Shown here piece after piece: positions 1 to 10,455 of a stretch of DNA of 64,000 bases (position 1 is the first letter of the stretch; each line of letters starts with the position of its first letter). The notes under the pieces were generated by a model that ran no database searches, was not told the DNA's origin, and saw only the letters and a program-made list of their open reading frames with translations. Source of the DNA: Diplonema papillatum (lineage: Eukaryota; Euglenozoa; Diplonemea; Diplonemida; Diplonemidae); contig JAPJBO010000288.1 in the NCBI GenBank assembly GCA_030068145.1, positions 1 to 64,000 on the forward strand, given 5' to 3'. The translations under genes were made by a program, and so were the position numbers.

Positions 1-424
1 CTTGAAACTCCGGGGTTTTGTAGTCTTCGGGTGACCTTCGTCAATATGGGAAGATATCCTTTGTGTTCTGAGTGTCGTAAGAGTGGGTTTTATCTCTACA
101 ATCACAGTGACCGCTACCCCAGTTTTTCTAGCGTTTTTTTCATTAGGCTCTAGTTTCCACGTGGAGGTAAGGGTCAACGCCATAACGAAGCTGCTCGACC
201 GAGCCCACGTGCTTGAAAAACGAGATAAGCGTCCAGGACCACTTACGGCACGCGCCTTCTCTCTACTAGATCCTTTTCCTTCCTTTCGGGCGAAGTACAC
301 ATAAAAAAAACAAGAATGTCCTTCATATGGAAAAGTGATTTTTTCTACTCTTCTTTCGCTTTTTCTCACGACAGGGGGGGGTGGCTGGGTCGGTCTGTAA
401 GGGAAAACGTTAGGTTTTCTGACT

Positions 425-590
425 CCCGCATTCGTGAGCAGCACAAACTCAAGGGGTCTAGTCATTTATTCCTTGCAGCATCGTGCATACTATAGAGAAG
501 AAATGAGAGCTCGTACTCGCACAACCGCTGGTGAAAACGCCACGGTTTGCGGCGACGAGCTTCTCATTTCCTCCAACATTTCATGTTTGG
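425..590 (+). repeat. Dispersed repeat C, copy 1
   Basis: Begins near CCCGCATTCGTGAGCAGCAC and ends near TCCAACATTTCATG. Matching pieces occur at 35268-35345, 47738-47912 and 58068-58110. The 47.7 kb copy shares the segment with GAAAACGCCACGGTTTGCGG but carries a different internal part, so copies are mosaics. No coding potential is evident. Confidence 0.6.
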
Positions 591-867
591 TAAAAAAAAA
601 GAGGCAAGCAGGGTGGAGGGTGGGGTGAAGGGGCTATAAATGAGGGATTCTCCCGGAAACTGGAGATGTAGCTGCTTGACATACGGCACAGTCCCGCGTA
701 TATTAACAGGCATTCTCTGTCGAAAGGAACCTGAACCCATCAAATGAAATATTTTTGACATTTCGAAAGCCATCTGTTTAAAGAGAGAAGGTCGCTTTAA
801 ACTCTGGAATCCTAGTCCAGAATCCTAGTCGAGCCTCCGGGCGACGTTCGTCGAAAAGGGGAGTTTC

Positions 868-1157
868 TTGAAAGATGAGTACTCGAGAGACTGCTTTGTG
901 CTCATTTCGACGGACGCTAGAAGGGGAGAAAACAATGCAACTACAAAGTGGGTCTTTTACGTTGAACGCTTACGCCCGCCACTAAACCCAGATTTACCTG
1001 TGTTTCGTGTGGTCTACAGCACATTTACCTTCTTTGAAATTGGAATTGGGCATGCCGATGAGTACCACGCTACAGCCCAGATTTACCTCCTTTGAGATTT
1101 CGCAACTGGCAGTCTCCTCAAGCATTTTCTACAAAGCAGGCGCTTACACAAAAGAAA
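868..1157 (+). repeat. Dispersed repeat A, nearly full copy
   Basis: Runs from the ACTCGAG...GCTCATTTCG start through AACTACAAAGTGGGTCTTTT and ACGCTTACGCCCGCCACTAA to the end motif AAAGCAGGCGCTTACACAAA. A partial internal duplication (about 1030-1100) makes it longer than other copies. It lies about 360 bp past the stop of the PB1/UBA gene and is antisense to it. Confidence 0.8.
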
Positions 1158-1518
1158 CGAGTTGAAAGGAATGTTTGCGACAAATAGTGGGGATCAGCTC
1201 CCAGGGGAATCACCGGGGCTACTGGCTCCCTGGGAAACGCTGTCAGGGGTAGTCGAGGATCCGGGGGTCCGGATTCTTGGGCTAAAGAGGCAAGAACACA
1301 TTGCCCAACCCCATCAGCGCAGCTGCTTCCATTGTCTCGCCGCCGTAGTACAAAACAAGAGCCTTCATCTTTTCGTTCTGAAGTTCCTCGCAAAACGAGG
1401 GGAGAGAGTGGGCTCAGCGGGGGAGGGGAAAAGGGTGGGCAAGTTTCCGACTCTTCACGCCGTCGTTTTCCTCCCGGCTCGCTCCAGGAGGAGAAGGGAT
1501 GGCAGCTTTGACTTCTTT

Positions 1519-3054
1519 TTAGTCCAGCAGGCACGACAACACAAGGCGCAAGTCACCGTTGTGCTTGGCCAGCAGATCCTTCGTCGCCTGGCTCGTCGGG
1601 AGCCCCATCTCCGAGAGCGAGGCCAACTGCGAACTGTAGTCGTCGGGGCGAACCGCCGGTTGCGGCAGCTCCGGAGCCGCGCTGTCGGCAGGTGTTTCTA
1701 CAGCAGTGCCCTCGGCGGCTTCCACGACAAGGGTTTCACTTGTCGAATTTGTGAAAGAACACACTGATGCAGCACGGGGGCGCTGGTTTTGTACGGAGTC
1801 GGAGGACGATGATGCTGAGTATCGCGTTGTGTCGGACCCGCAGTATCCAGCGGGAACGTGCAAGAAGCTGTCGATGGACACGAGCTGCGCGATGGTCGGC
1901 GGCTCGGTGTAGTCCATCGGTTCAATGCTGAGCTCGTGCACGGATTCGACGACCAGCGGGGTGCCCGCCTGCGGCGACTGCGGCGCGTCAAAAGCGACCT
2001 TGACGGTGTGGCTAGGACGGCTGGGTTCCTCCGGGGCCTCGGCGGCGGCTTCGCGGTCGGCCTTCGCGCGCTTCGCCTTCTTGGCCAGCTTCTTCGCGGC
2101 CTTGCACTCCGCGCAGAGCGCCGGCTTCCCGTCGGCCGGCTTCTTCTTCGCGGGCTTCCCGCACGCGGCGCACGCCTGCTTCGCCTTCTTGCCCTTGTTC
2201 TTGCTCTTCTTCTTGCTCGCCTTCACCTCCTCCTCCTCCACGACTTGCTTTTTTTCCTCAGCGACAGCGCAGTGCAGCGCATTGACGCCTCGAGCGATGG
2301 GCGGGAACACTTCCTCCCGCAGCGGCTCATCGACAACGTCATCGTCACCTGCCACGAGCTTCACAAACTCGTCCCGGCCGTAAAGACAGAACAAGTCAGG
2401 GTCAGACGCGGCTTTGAGCATGGGGAATCCGTTGTCCGCTGCGTGCCTGAGGTTGAGGTACGCGGCCTTCTCGAAGCCCTTCGCCTCCTCCTCCGCGTGC
2501 ATGCCCCGGTAGTGGCTCACCTGCAGAGCGTCGCAACACGCGATGTTGTAGAACGCCAGGCTCCGGATCTTCCTGTCGGTGGCCTCTCCGGTGATCCACT
2601 CGAACGTCTGCCTCGCTTCTGCGAGGGTTTCGCGCGAGCCCATGCGCTCGACCGTCGCGTTGATGATTTCGTTGAATTGAATGGGCGCTTCCTGCTTCGG
2701 CCATCCGCAGCAGTGGCCGGCGTCGTGGGCAAGGTCCCCGGCGGGGGCCGCGTCGTCGCAGGCTGCAGCTGGCGGGGCTGAGTCTTTGGTGACTCTGCAC
2801 GTCAGAGACAGGGGCTCGTCTGAGGTGAAGTCCTTCGTCAGGTGTCGAACGCACTCTTCCCACTCGGCTTCGGACCCCAGCTGGATGGTGTCGTTTTCCA
2901 GGTCCGTGTACAACAACACGAACTTGCTCGTTCTTGCCCAGCTTCTCACCAACTTCTTCACGACTTCGAAACGAGGGTCTCGCAGGCGGATCCTTCTGAA
3001 CTCGGGCATGGCCTTGCGCTCGATCTTCACTTTCAGGGCCACGTGCAGCGACAT
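1519..3054 (-). CDS. PB1- and UBA-domain adaptor protein (p62/NBR1-like layout)
   Basis: A 511-residue protein. Residues 1-88 form a PB1 domain with a basic N-terminal patch (K8, K10, K14) and an acidic OPCA-type motif around residues 49-66 (YTDLENDTIQL then EAEWEEC). Residues 125-235 resemble a TPR-like helical block. A lysine-rich linker follows, holding two CxxC pairs (about 295-298 and 314-317) that could bind zinc. Residues 472-510 form a UBA domain (LASLSEMGLP motif). In known families PB1 plus UBA marks adaptors such as SQSTM1/NBR1, which bind ubiquitin and polymerise; a possible LC3-interacting motif is F397-L-H-V400 after acidic residues. There is no ZZ finger, so an autophagy role is inference. 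The ATG is favoured by a pyrimidine-rich tract and CCAG 12 bases upstream. Confidence 0.85.
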   Translation of the reverse strand: MSLHVALKVKIERKAMPEFRRIRLRDPRFEVVKKLVRSWARTSKFVLLYTDLENDTIQLGSEAEWEECVRHLTKDFTSDEPLSLTCRVTKDSAPPAAACDDAAPAGDLAHDAGHCCGWPKQEAPIQFNEIINATVERMGSRETLAEARQTFEWITGEATDRKIRSLAFYNIACCDALQVSHYRGMHAEEEAKGFEKAAYLNLRHAADNGFPMLKAASDPDLFCLYGRDEFVKLVAGDDDVVDEPLREEVFPPIARGVNALHCAVAEEKKQVVEEEEVKASKKKSKNKGKKAKQACAACGKPAKKKPADGKPALCAECKAAKKLAKKAKRAKADREAAAEAPEEPSRPSHTVKVAFDAPQSPQAGTPLVVESVHELSIEPMDYTEPPTIAQLVSIDSFLHVPAGYCGSDTTRYSASSSSDSVQNQRPRAASVCSFTNSTSETLVVEAAEGTAVETPADSAAPELPQPAVRPDDYSSQLASLSEMGLPTSQATKDLLAKHNGDLRLVLSCLLD

Positions 3055-3066
3055 TCTGTATGTGCT

Positions 3067-3110
3067 CTGGAAGAAAGGGGTGGTGTTTAGTGTGTGGGGG
3101 GTGGTTTTTT
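3067..3110 (-). promoter_or_regulatory. Probable splice (trans-splice) acceptor of the PB1/UBA gene
   Basis: On the minus strand a pyrimidine-rich run ends in CCCCTTTCTTCCAG, with ACTAAAC just upstream as a possible branch site. The AG is 12 bases before the ATG. With no upstream coding exon visible, spliced-leader addition is the simplest reading. Confidence 0.5.
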
Positions 3111-4326
3111 CTCTTGTTCCTTGAGTAGTTTAGAGTGCAAGCTCACGAGGAGAACCGGGGAGTTTATGGGAGTGAGTTCTTCCCTGAGCCTCCACAACAC
3201 AGCCGGAATCTTCTGCCGGTGGCGCCGCTAAATTAGCTGCAGACGTGCGGGGTAGGCATGAACATACTGCTTACTAGCAACCCGAAGTAGTTGCACGCCG
3301 GCAGCGTCAACCCACGTGCGGCCGCCTGACGTTGGTTTCGCACATCGTGCGAATTGTCTCCGCACAGGTTCTTCATTGAATATGTGCTCGCTGCCAGCAT
3401 CATCACGCATTCCTGGGGTCCTGCGGGTAAAACGGTGGAGCAAATGCGTCAACTGCACAGCGGACATGTACGGTTAACACGAACTCGAAAATTGTGGCTA
3501 GAAAGGGGAACGAGGGTGACAACTCTGCTCTTCAGTTTAGTCTTGCTGGTGTGCCTCAACGAATCCGTCGGTACTCCTTGCAGCTGCAGATCCTAGCTTG
3601 AGCTTAACGTCAGAGTTTTCTAAAACGGTTTAGTCTATTATCATAACAATCGCCTGTGTCGGTGTTGCTGCCGCTGCTACCTTCGTGCACAAAGGAGCGG
3701 GCCCGGAGGGAACCCCACAGATAGGAGAGGATCGATCCCTGGCTCTTGCTTGACCAATTTCGGCGAACGCCTCTTTGGGCACGCTGGCTATCGGTTGTCC
3801 ACCGGTTGAGTCTAGACTCGGTTTCTTCATCAATCAGCCCTGCCCGCATCCATACGCCGAACTGGAGGCGCGGCTGCAGGCTGTTCCATTTTATGAAGGT
3901 TGTTCTAGGCGGGTCACGAGTCTGCTGTGAGGCGGGGGCGGTGGCAGCGACATGCTTCTCTTCGCGTTCCTTTTTGCACTGCAACGGCCCTGGCGGTACC
4001 TGGCTTGGGAAGGACCGGTGGGGACGGGGAAACCTACCAGGTTGACTGAAAGACTAGTGCATTACGTGAGCTGGTCTTTGAAGCGTGGATGATGCCTCTC
4101 GCGCTGCTCCCGTGAGGTTCCTAGTTCATGCCAAAGCGCCGCCCGGGATAAGGGGTTGCGGCATCCGGCGTGGGCCAGGGCCAGGGAGGTTGCTTGGAGG
4201 GGTCACCACACACGACAAGACTAGTGCGTTACGTGAGGCGCAAGACCCAGAGACAGCATTGAGCATGCGCTTTCTCGTACACTTACTTAACTGGGCAGGG
4301 AACGACGTCGAGCTGGCCAGCAAGAA

Positions 4327-4420
4327 TCCTAGGTAGGCCAACTTGCGCATGGGAAGAGAAGACAGCTCTCCAACCTAGGTAGGCCAATTTCCACATGGGA
4401 AGAGAAGACAGCTCTCCAAC
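4327..4420. repeat. Two-copy 47-bp tandem duplication
   Basis: CCTAGGTAGGCCAA followed by a short variable part and ATGGGAAGAGAAGACAGCTC occurs twice head to tail. The copies differ at only a few bases. Confidence 0.75.
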
Positions 4421-4615
4421 AACACCGCTCATGATCTTCTAACATGTCCGCTTTTGCATTACTTTTGACAACGGGCGTCGGCTAATTCACATTTGACTAG
4501 GGTGTCGACTTTGGACACGAATGCCCGGGGATCTATCTATTTTCTTTTTGATTGCGACACTCTGCGCACACATCCACCTAGGATATCGCTTTCTTATTGG
4601 CGGCGCAGGGAATAT

Positions 4616-4769
4616 TATAACACTTTGCCGAACGCTGACGCCCGGCAATAAACCCAGATTTTCCTGTCTTTCGCGGGGCTACAGCAAATTTTCTCTTTTG
4701 AGAATGTGCAACTGTAGAGGCCTCGAGTACTTCGTACGAAGCAGGTGCTTGTACGGAAAAAAGGCATTC
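4616..4769 (+). repeat. Repeat A, degenerate copy
   Basis: Retains GAACGCTGACGCCCGGCAAT, the CCCAGATTTTCCTGT segment and the terminal GAAGCAGGTGCTTGTACGGA, but is well diverged from the young copies near 63 kb. Confidence 0.6.
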
Positions 4770-5394
4770 GGCAGTATCGTCTGACGACGACGGAGCACAG
4801 CACAATTTGTAGTCCGAGTTTTGCCAGCTTTATTTCATGCGCCTCATCGAAATGAAACTCAAGAGTCGCTACGGCAATATCTCGCTCCACCAGCTTCATC
4901 AAATCGTGGCGGTAGGCTCAGCAGCATTTGTCGACCCGCTCTCCGTTGGGCGATGATGCTCAACTGATTTCAGAGTAACACCGAATGCCCCTCACTGCCG
5001 AGGCGCATTCGTCACTGTTCGGCGTAAATCGCAGCAACCTCAGGTTGTGCGAGCCGAGCCTTGAGCTCGGCAGCATCTGCGTCGCGCCCTTCGTTGTGCG
5101 CTCGTTGGATGAACTGCCGTAAAAGTGCCTGTCCCTGAGAAAACGACCTGTGTGGGTGGTGCGTCAGCTACGGCGGGCCAGCATCTGGTTCACCCTGTAA
5201 TACGCCAACAGCCGCCGCTGGGGCTGATTTCCGATTCCGGATCAGGGCTCAAGAACCCTCCCCCACTGAAACGGACTCGGGAGGCCTTGAAATAGGATTC
5301 GAGAGCCACGAGCACGTTTTTACCAAGTTTTACCGGCCAGCCCGCCCAGGTTTGGTGAGGCGGGCGTATGAGCCTCGTCGCCCCTCGACTCCTC

Positions 5395-5437
5395 AAGTAT
5401 AACCAACAAAGCAGGTGCTTATACAAAAAATTCTCGA
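5395..5437 (+). repeat. Repeat A, 3' end fragment
   Basis: Only the last part of repeat A remains (CAACAAAGCAGGTGCTTATA plus A run). It lies about 90 bp beyond the stop of the Fritz-like gene. Confidence 0.6.
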
Positions 5438-5517
5438 AGTAGTTGCTTTGACTCCGAATGGAAGGGAGGAAATTTAGAGGTAGAGGGGCGAATACAATAC
5501 AAACACAATCTGACTTT

Positions 5518-5722
5518 TTCTTCGCTTACACGGTTACACCACGTGTGTTGTTTCTCACTCGGGACCTGTTGCGTTTGTGTGCCTTGTCGTGTAGGGGTAG
5601 ACCCGCATGACCTCGCGTCCGTTCAACGCGTGGTTCGGTAGTTACAGCACTTGTGATTCCTTCTGTTCTGTGTCTGGCAGCTTCGTCGAGCACTCTCTTC
5701 CTCCAAGCTGGCGCTTTTGTAA
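5518..5722 (+). repeat. Repeat B copy forming the 3' end of the Fritz-like gene
   Basis: Matches the repeat B copies at 15180-15368, 52440-52612 and 62628-62738: CTTGTCGTGTAG, GTAGACCCGCATGACCTC, GTGGTTCGGTAGTTACAGCA and a CCAAGCTGGCGCTTTTGTAA end. The overlapping gene is read on the other strand, so about 65 residues of its C-terminus and its stop lie inside this repeat. Confidence 0.75.
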
Positions 5723-7883
5723 ACGCATACTTGTACAGCGAGACGAGGCGTATGAGCCGAATGGTTGCTTTGAGGTTGAACGCCGGGGCTTGCGCGGAGG
5801 AAAGCTGATCGAGAAGACGGAGCATGGTGGCCTGCGGGTTCGGGTCGTGGGGCTGCAGGTGGGAGTCCGCCCGTGGGCTGTCGGCTGCCGTTTTCGCGCG
5901 CGCCTCGCGCTTGAGCGTCTTGGTGTGGTCCTTCACGAACTCGCGCAGCGCCGCGCAGTTAGTCCGCAGCGCCGGCGACGACAGCGACAGGCACAGCTCG
6001 ACCGCCGCGGCGTCCAAGCAGTGGCCCTTGGCCGCCTGCACGACCTCGTCGCACCACGACGCGACCCGCAGCTTCATCGCGATGCCCAGCGCAGCAAGCA
6101 CGTCGCCGACCCGCAGTTTTTCGACGAAAAACCGCCGGAAAAGAGCCACAAACGCGTGCCCGTCCGACCCCCGCTCACCCGCCAGCCGCGCCGCACCCTC
6201 CTCCGGCACGAATGCGCAGCTGAAGTCCGCGAGGACCTCATCAACCACGGCGTCGTCGCCTGTACGGTACGCCCAAAGGACCACCTGTGAAAGCAGCGCG
6301 AGGTGCATGTGCCGCGGCGTGCTGCGGACGAGCCTCACGGGGGGCGACCCCGCGAAGTAGTCGTGTTCGCACACTCCGGCGGCGGCGATGTTCAGGGGGT
6401 CCGGGACGCGGTGGCCGCCGCCGCGGCGGGGGGAAAACGTGTTGTCGGTGGTGGTGTCGCTCATGCCGTCCGCGTCTCTCGCCGACACGGAGCGCAAGTC
6501 GTCGACCCGCTGGAAGCTCGCCCGGCTGCTGTTCGGCATGCGCGCCCGGTGCTTCCTCTTCTCGAGGTCATCCAGCGCCGCTTTGAGCAGGCAGTTGTGT
6601 CCCACGGTCCCCGACGCCTTCAGCAGCGCGACCGGCCCGCCCCTGCCGACGACGCACAGCGTGACCTGCGTCGGGCGGTGCGCCGCGTTCTTCCCCGCCG
6701 GCAGCTCGCCGCTCGTCGACAGCGCCGCGACCGACGTGTCGCACGCGAAGAGCCGCTGCACGCTCAAAAAAGGCCCGGCCGAGACTCCGTCCAGAATGAT
6801 CCGGACGGGGTTCAACCCGTAGTCGTACACGGCGAGGGTCGGCGTCGTGTGTCCCACAAAAACGAGGGTCTGGGTGATGTGGATGCAGGCCGCCGTTCTT
6901 CCAGCGGTGCCTCGCAGCGCAACGTCGCCGGCGGCATGCTCGCGGTTGCGCAGGAGCAGCGCGCCGTTTTTGCAGCCGACGACCCACGCGCTCGCGTCGG
7001 GCGTGCCGGCTGCGGCGCAGACGGCGCCGGGGACGCGGAACGACGCCTTCCGCTCGATCGACCGCGACTTCACGTCGACGACGAACAGCGACGCCTGCTC
7101 TGGGAGCTCCTCTACGAGATACGCGGAAACCGGCGTCCCCGGGGAAAACGGGTCTAGCTGACCGGCGGGGGTGACGGGTGCCGGCTTCGTCGTGGCGAGC
7201 AGGCAGGCCCGATTTGCCTCCTTCTCGACCCACTGCGCGGCCCAGACCCGGTCGGCGAACGCCGGCAGGTCCGCGATCTCGCCCCTGCTCTCGAGCCTCG
7301 CGGGGCGGGTCCTGTCCTCCGGCATGCGCTCCGTTACGAAAACGCGGTTGCCGTTGACGACGGCCAGGCCGTGGACCGAGCCGGCGAGGATCAGCGACGC
7401 GCCGAGGCCGATGTGCGCGGACGACGTCGAGGGCACGAGCTTCTTCTTGCTGTCGCCGCCGGCGCTGCTGAACGAAACGTCCGCGACCGTCACGTCGCCA
7501 GCGGCGCTCCAGTACAACACGTTGCTGTCCGGCACGCGGCCGGCGCAGGCGATGCTGCTGTGCGAGGGGCGCTGGTTCGCGGTATTGCAGCTGCAGTCGG
7601 TGAACCGCAGCTCGTCCGCGTCCGGCGAGTCAGCCTCGAACGCCATCTCCGCCGCAAGTCCTGTATCAAAGAGGAGGTTGACCCGCAGGTTGGTGCGCCC
7701 CGTCGGGGCTTCGACGTGCGTTGTCACATCGGCGGTCACGACAGTGCTTTTGCGGATGGTCGTCTCCACGCAGTTTATGTAGGTCGAAGTCTTTTTGCTC
7801 AGCGACGTGCATTCGAGGCCCTTCACTGCTCGGCTCCTTCCGCCAGCGTGCACGGAGGCCACCACCCCGCTGAGTGACAGCAT
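5526..7883 (-). CDS. Beta-propeller protein, possibly Fritz/WDPCP-like
   Basis: 785 residues from an ATG. The N-terminal half (about 40-430) is beta-rich with spaced hydrophobic strand patterns such as SLILAGSVHGLAVVNGNRVF and AAAGTPDASAWVVGCKNGA, as in a divergent WD-type propeller. After a low-complexity linker (about 440-500) comes a helical region (about 515-720), including FRRFFVEKLRVGDVLAALGI, which resembles the helical half of Fritz/WDPCP, a ciliary and planar-polarity effector. I recognise the layout and a weak local resemblance only; other propeller-plus-helix proteins (ciliary or coat subunits) remain possible. The last 65 or so residues (basic, ending RNNTRGVTV) come from repeat B, so the ancestral C-terminus may have been replaced. 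The gene is GC-rich, unlike its flanks. Confidence 0.6.
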   Translation of the reverse strand: MLSLSGVVASVHAGGRSRAVKGLECTSLSKKTSTYINCVETTIRKSTVVTADVTTHVEAPTGRTNLRVNLLFDTGLAAEMAFEADSPDADELRFTDCSCNTANQRPSHSSIACAGRVPDSNVLYWSAAGDVTVADVSFSSAGGDSKKKLVPSTSSAHIGLGASLILAGSVHGLAVVNGNRVFVTERMPEDRTRPARLESRGEIADLPAFADRVWAAQWVEKEANRACLLATTKPAPVTPAGQLDPFSPGTPVSAYLVEELPEQASLFVVDVKSRSIERKASFRVPGAVCAAAGTPDASAWVVGCKNGALLLRNREHAAGDVALRGTAGRTAACIHITQTLVFVGHTTPTLAVYDYGLNPVRIILDGVSAGPFLSVQRLFACDTSVAALSTSGELPAGKNAAHRPTQVTLCVVGRGGPVALLKASGTVGHNCLLKAALDDLEKRKHRARMPNSSRASFQRVDDLRSVSARDADGMSDTTTDNTFSPRRGGGHRVPDPLNIAAAGVCEHDYFAGSPPVRLVRSTPRHMHLALLSQVVLWAYRTGDDAVVDEVLADFSCAFVPEEGAARLAGERGSDGHAFVALFRRFFVEKLRVGDVLAALGIAMKLRVASWCDEVVQAAKGHCLDAAAVELCLSLSSPALRTNCAALREFVKDHTKTLKREARAKTAADSPRADSHLQPHDPNPQATMLRLLDQLSSAQAPAFNLKATIRLIRLVSLYKYAFTKAPAWRKRVLDEAARHRTEGITSAVTTEPRVERTRGHAGLPLHDKAHKRNRSRVRNNTRGVTV

Positions 7884-8419
7884 TGCATGTGTATTATGCG
7901 CCCCCTGCCCCCAGCCTTCCTGTTTCGTTGTGTTGTGGCAGTAATTAATAGGACTTCCGCTCGATCGATTACTGCTTTAGACCCTGGATGTTTTCACAGT
8001 ATCTTGAAGTTCCCCCCTTTGTTTTGGGAAGCACCTTGACCCGTACCCGCGGCTTCGCAACACGCAGCAGCAAAGGAACGGCAACAAGAAGACTGAAAAA
8101 TGCACGTCGGCGAGAATTGCAAACACGCACAAAGGCGGTCGGGGTGCCAAAACTGGGTCGGGATAGGCGGATATTGCTGAGGAGAGAGGTGAGAAAGAGT
8201 AAACGCAGGAGGGAACGTCAAAAGGTTGGCTGCAAAGGCACGAAGTTGGACCAGAAGCGGATAGAAGAAACGACGGGAGGGAACGGAAAAGAAGAAGAGT
8301 GCGTAGGCTTTTTTTGTTCTTTTGTAAAGCTGGATCAACTCTTCCACGGAACTGCATCGCATTGATCACGATGCATATCGCGTTGCACCACGGTCTATCA
8401 GGTCCACAGAAGAAAAAAA

Positions 8420-8650
8420 GAACGAAGCTCGCTCCGGGGAAGGAGGGTAACGGTCAACCTCAGAGTACAAAGCGGAGTTCGGAGTTAGGTCAGTGGCACA
8501 ACTCCTTCCGCAAATGCCCTGCGGCTAACTGTTTCTACGGGCTTGTGTTCAGCGCAAGCGCTAGCGCCAGCTTGACGCTTCTGTTCGGAAAATCGGTAGC
8601 CGCCGCTTTGACTGTCTACGCGTGGACACAATATCTGACTGGTCAGCTAT
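8420..8650 (+). repeat. Dispersed repeat E, copy 1
   Basis: Shares ordered blocks with 63160-63350: GGTAACGGTCAACC / GTGACGGTCAACC, a CAGTG-CACAAC block, GCTTGTGTTCAGCGC(A/G)AGCGC and AAATCGGTAGCC. Divergence and indels are substantial. Confidence 0.45.
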
Positions 8651-10269
8651 TGTCGGTCCGTTTTGAGTGACCGATGGGTTTATACCGCCGGTTGTCGTTT
8701 GCTTGCACTCAGTCATGCAAGTCGGCCTGCGGCCTTTGCGTGCAGCTGAACTTTCCCGCGTGCCAGCTAGCGGAAAACAGCGAATGTCCAGCCGGGATTC
8801 GGGGGTCGAGAGCGGGAAGCCGGCACCCTCGTAAGGCCGGGTAATCAACCCCCGGATGATAGACATCCCCGCGAAACATTTCTGAAAAAAGAAGACCGGA
8901 CACAAAAAGGCACACTGAGACACGCAACGAGCAAAATGGCAACAAGAAGAGAGTCTCTCTTCACCCCTCGTTGTAGAGAGCCTGATTATGGAACACACCC
9001 ATGAAGGCAACATCACGGGTCCGGCTCAAAAGAAGTGTGTTCTCTTTGCATGTTTTGCTCAACTCTCTTTCTAGTTTTCTTTGTTTCATTGCACGTTGGG
9101 AGACGGAACTGACTGAGTCGGTTGTAGAAGCTAGGTAAGTGGGGGGGTGGGTGCGTAACGTTTATTTAGAAGACATCTCCCTTGGCCGCACACGGCAGCG
9201 TAGCGTTGTGCAGGAAGAACTGTTCGGAGCCAGGGTTTTGCACTGCTCGAAACGACGGGCGAACAGCATCAACTGATCAAAATGGTGAAGATGATGACAA
9301 CGTAAAACAATTAGCTTCGCTGTGCAGGGAACAAACCTCCCCCTGGGGGACACGGTGCACTATTAAAAGTGAAAACGGCATTTTGTGGACTAGTCATTTT
9401 ACTAGTGAAGAAGGTTGACTAGTGCACTGCGGATATACTTACACGGTGGAAACCCACCGTTCTGGAACCAAGTCTGGCGTGTGTTGTGAATTGCAGGGTA
9501 CGACGGCACAGCTGTGGCGTACCCGGTGGGCCACCCACCCCCACTTCTCCCACAGTAATTGGGCTGAGTGCGGGGGGGTTTCCGGGCTTGTCGCCTAGTG
9601 GGATTGCTTGCCTGCCTTCGTGCTCTTCTGCACTTACTAGCCCCCAGTGACCGGGCGCACAAGCCGTAGAGCGAGAGGAGCTGTTTCCACAATTAGTCCA
9701 CCGGCTACGTGATTCTTTGTGCGGTAGACGGAAGCCCGCATTGCACTCATGGTCGGTTTTCAGTTGTCTGCCACATTTGAGTGCCATCAACAAAGTCAGT
9801 CCGCAGGATCAGTCTACGCACTAATCTACAGTTTGTGGTGCGGTGACCATGCAGAACTGCGGTCGATTTTGCTGAGGCTGGACCTCACCGTGTATGTGGT
9901 AGCCTTCCGGCCACCAAACAGCCGTTGCAGCCTCACGACGCCCGGGCCCGGGGAAAGGTGGGGGCATGCCGCAGCTGCCAGCTCGGGTACAACAGTGGGA
10001 GAAGAGCGCTATGCGAGAAAAGAGAGAGCGGGAGAGAAAAAAGGGGCACAAAAGACTATCAGATTTTCCCCCCTGTTGATCCTAAGGCTGGGACACGCAC
10101 TTACTTCCACGACGACAATCCAGAAAGAATATGGCTTCACAGTTTTCGCGATCCTGTCTTTTTCCAACTTGCCGTTACATCAGAAAGGCCGAAAGGACCA
10201 ATTATCGCGGTTGTGTATGGATGTGAGAGGTACCTTTCCGAGGCTCTCGATTTCCCTAAAAGCCTGTTG

Positions 10270-10455
10270 TTTGCGGAAAATACAGGACCTGCGTTTCGTG
10301 TGGGCTACAGCACTTTTACCTCCTTTGAGATTGGAATACTGTTGCGATAGTGGGGAGTCACCGGCATGCCGATGTACCACTAGATTTGGGATTTCGCAAC
10401 TGGCAGTCTCCTCAAGTATTTCCTACCAAGCAGGTGCTTTTACAGAAAATGGAAT
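10270..10455 (+). repeat. Repeat A, 3' two-thirds with internal insertion
   Basis: Begins at TTTCGTGTGGGCTACAGCAC and ends AGCAGGTGCTTTTACAGAAA. The insert GTCACCGGCATGCCGATG resembles the extra segment of the 868-1157 copy, so these two form a subfamily. Confidence 0.7.

Larger units (their letters stand above)
1..1518. other. Intergenic, repeat-filled, no gene seen
   Basis: No reading frame here looks like a protein. The stretch holds repeat D fragments (1-50 and about 795-862), a repeat C copy (425-590) and a repeat A copy (868-1157). The rest, including 1160-1518 just downstream of the PB1/UBA gene, is unassigned and would contain its 3' untranslated region. Confidence 0.6.
3111..5525. 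other. Intergenic, no gene seen
   Basis: No convincing coding frame on either strand. Contents: a 47-bp tandem duplication at about 4327-4420 (CCTAGGTAGGCCAA...GAAGAGAAGACAGCTCTCCAA twice), a short repeat AAGACTAGTGC(A/G)TTACGTGAG at about 4052 and 4218, a worn repeat A copy (4616-4769) and a repeat A end (5395-5437). The remainder is unassigned. Confidence 0.55.

Noticed and set aside
8710-8890. GC-rich structured-looking stretch considered as a small RNA gene
   Set aside because: No tRNA boxes or known RNA signature was seen.
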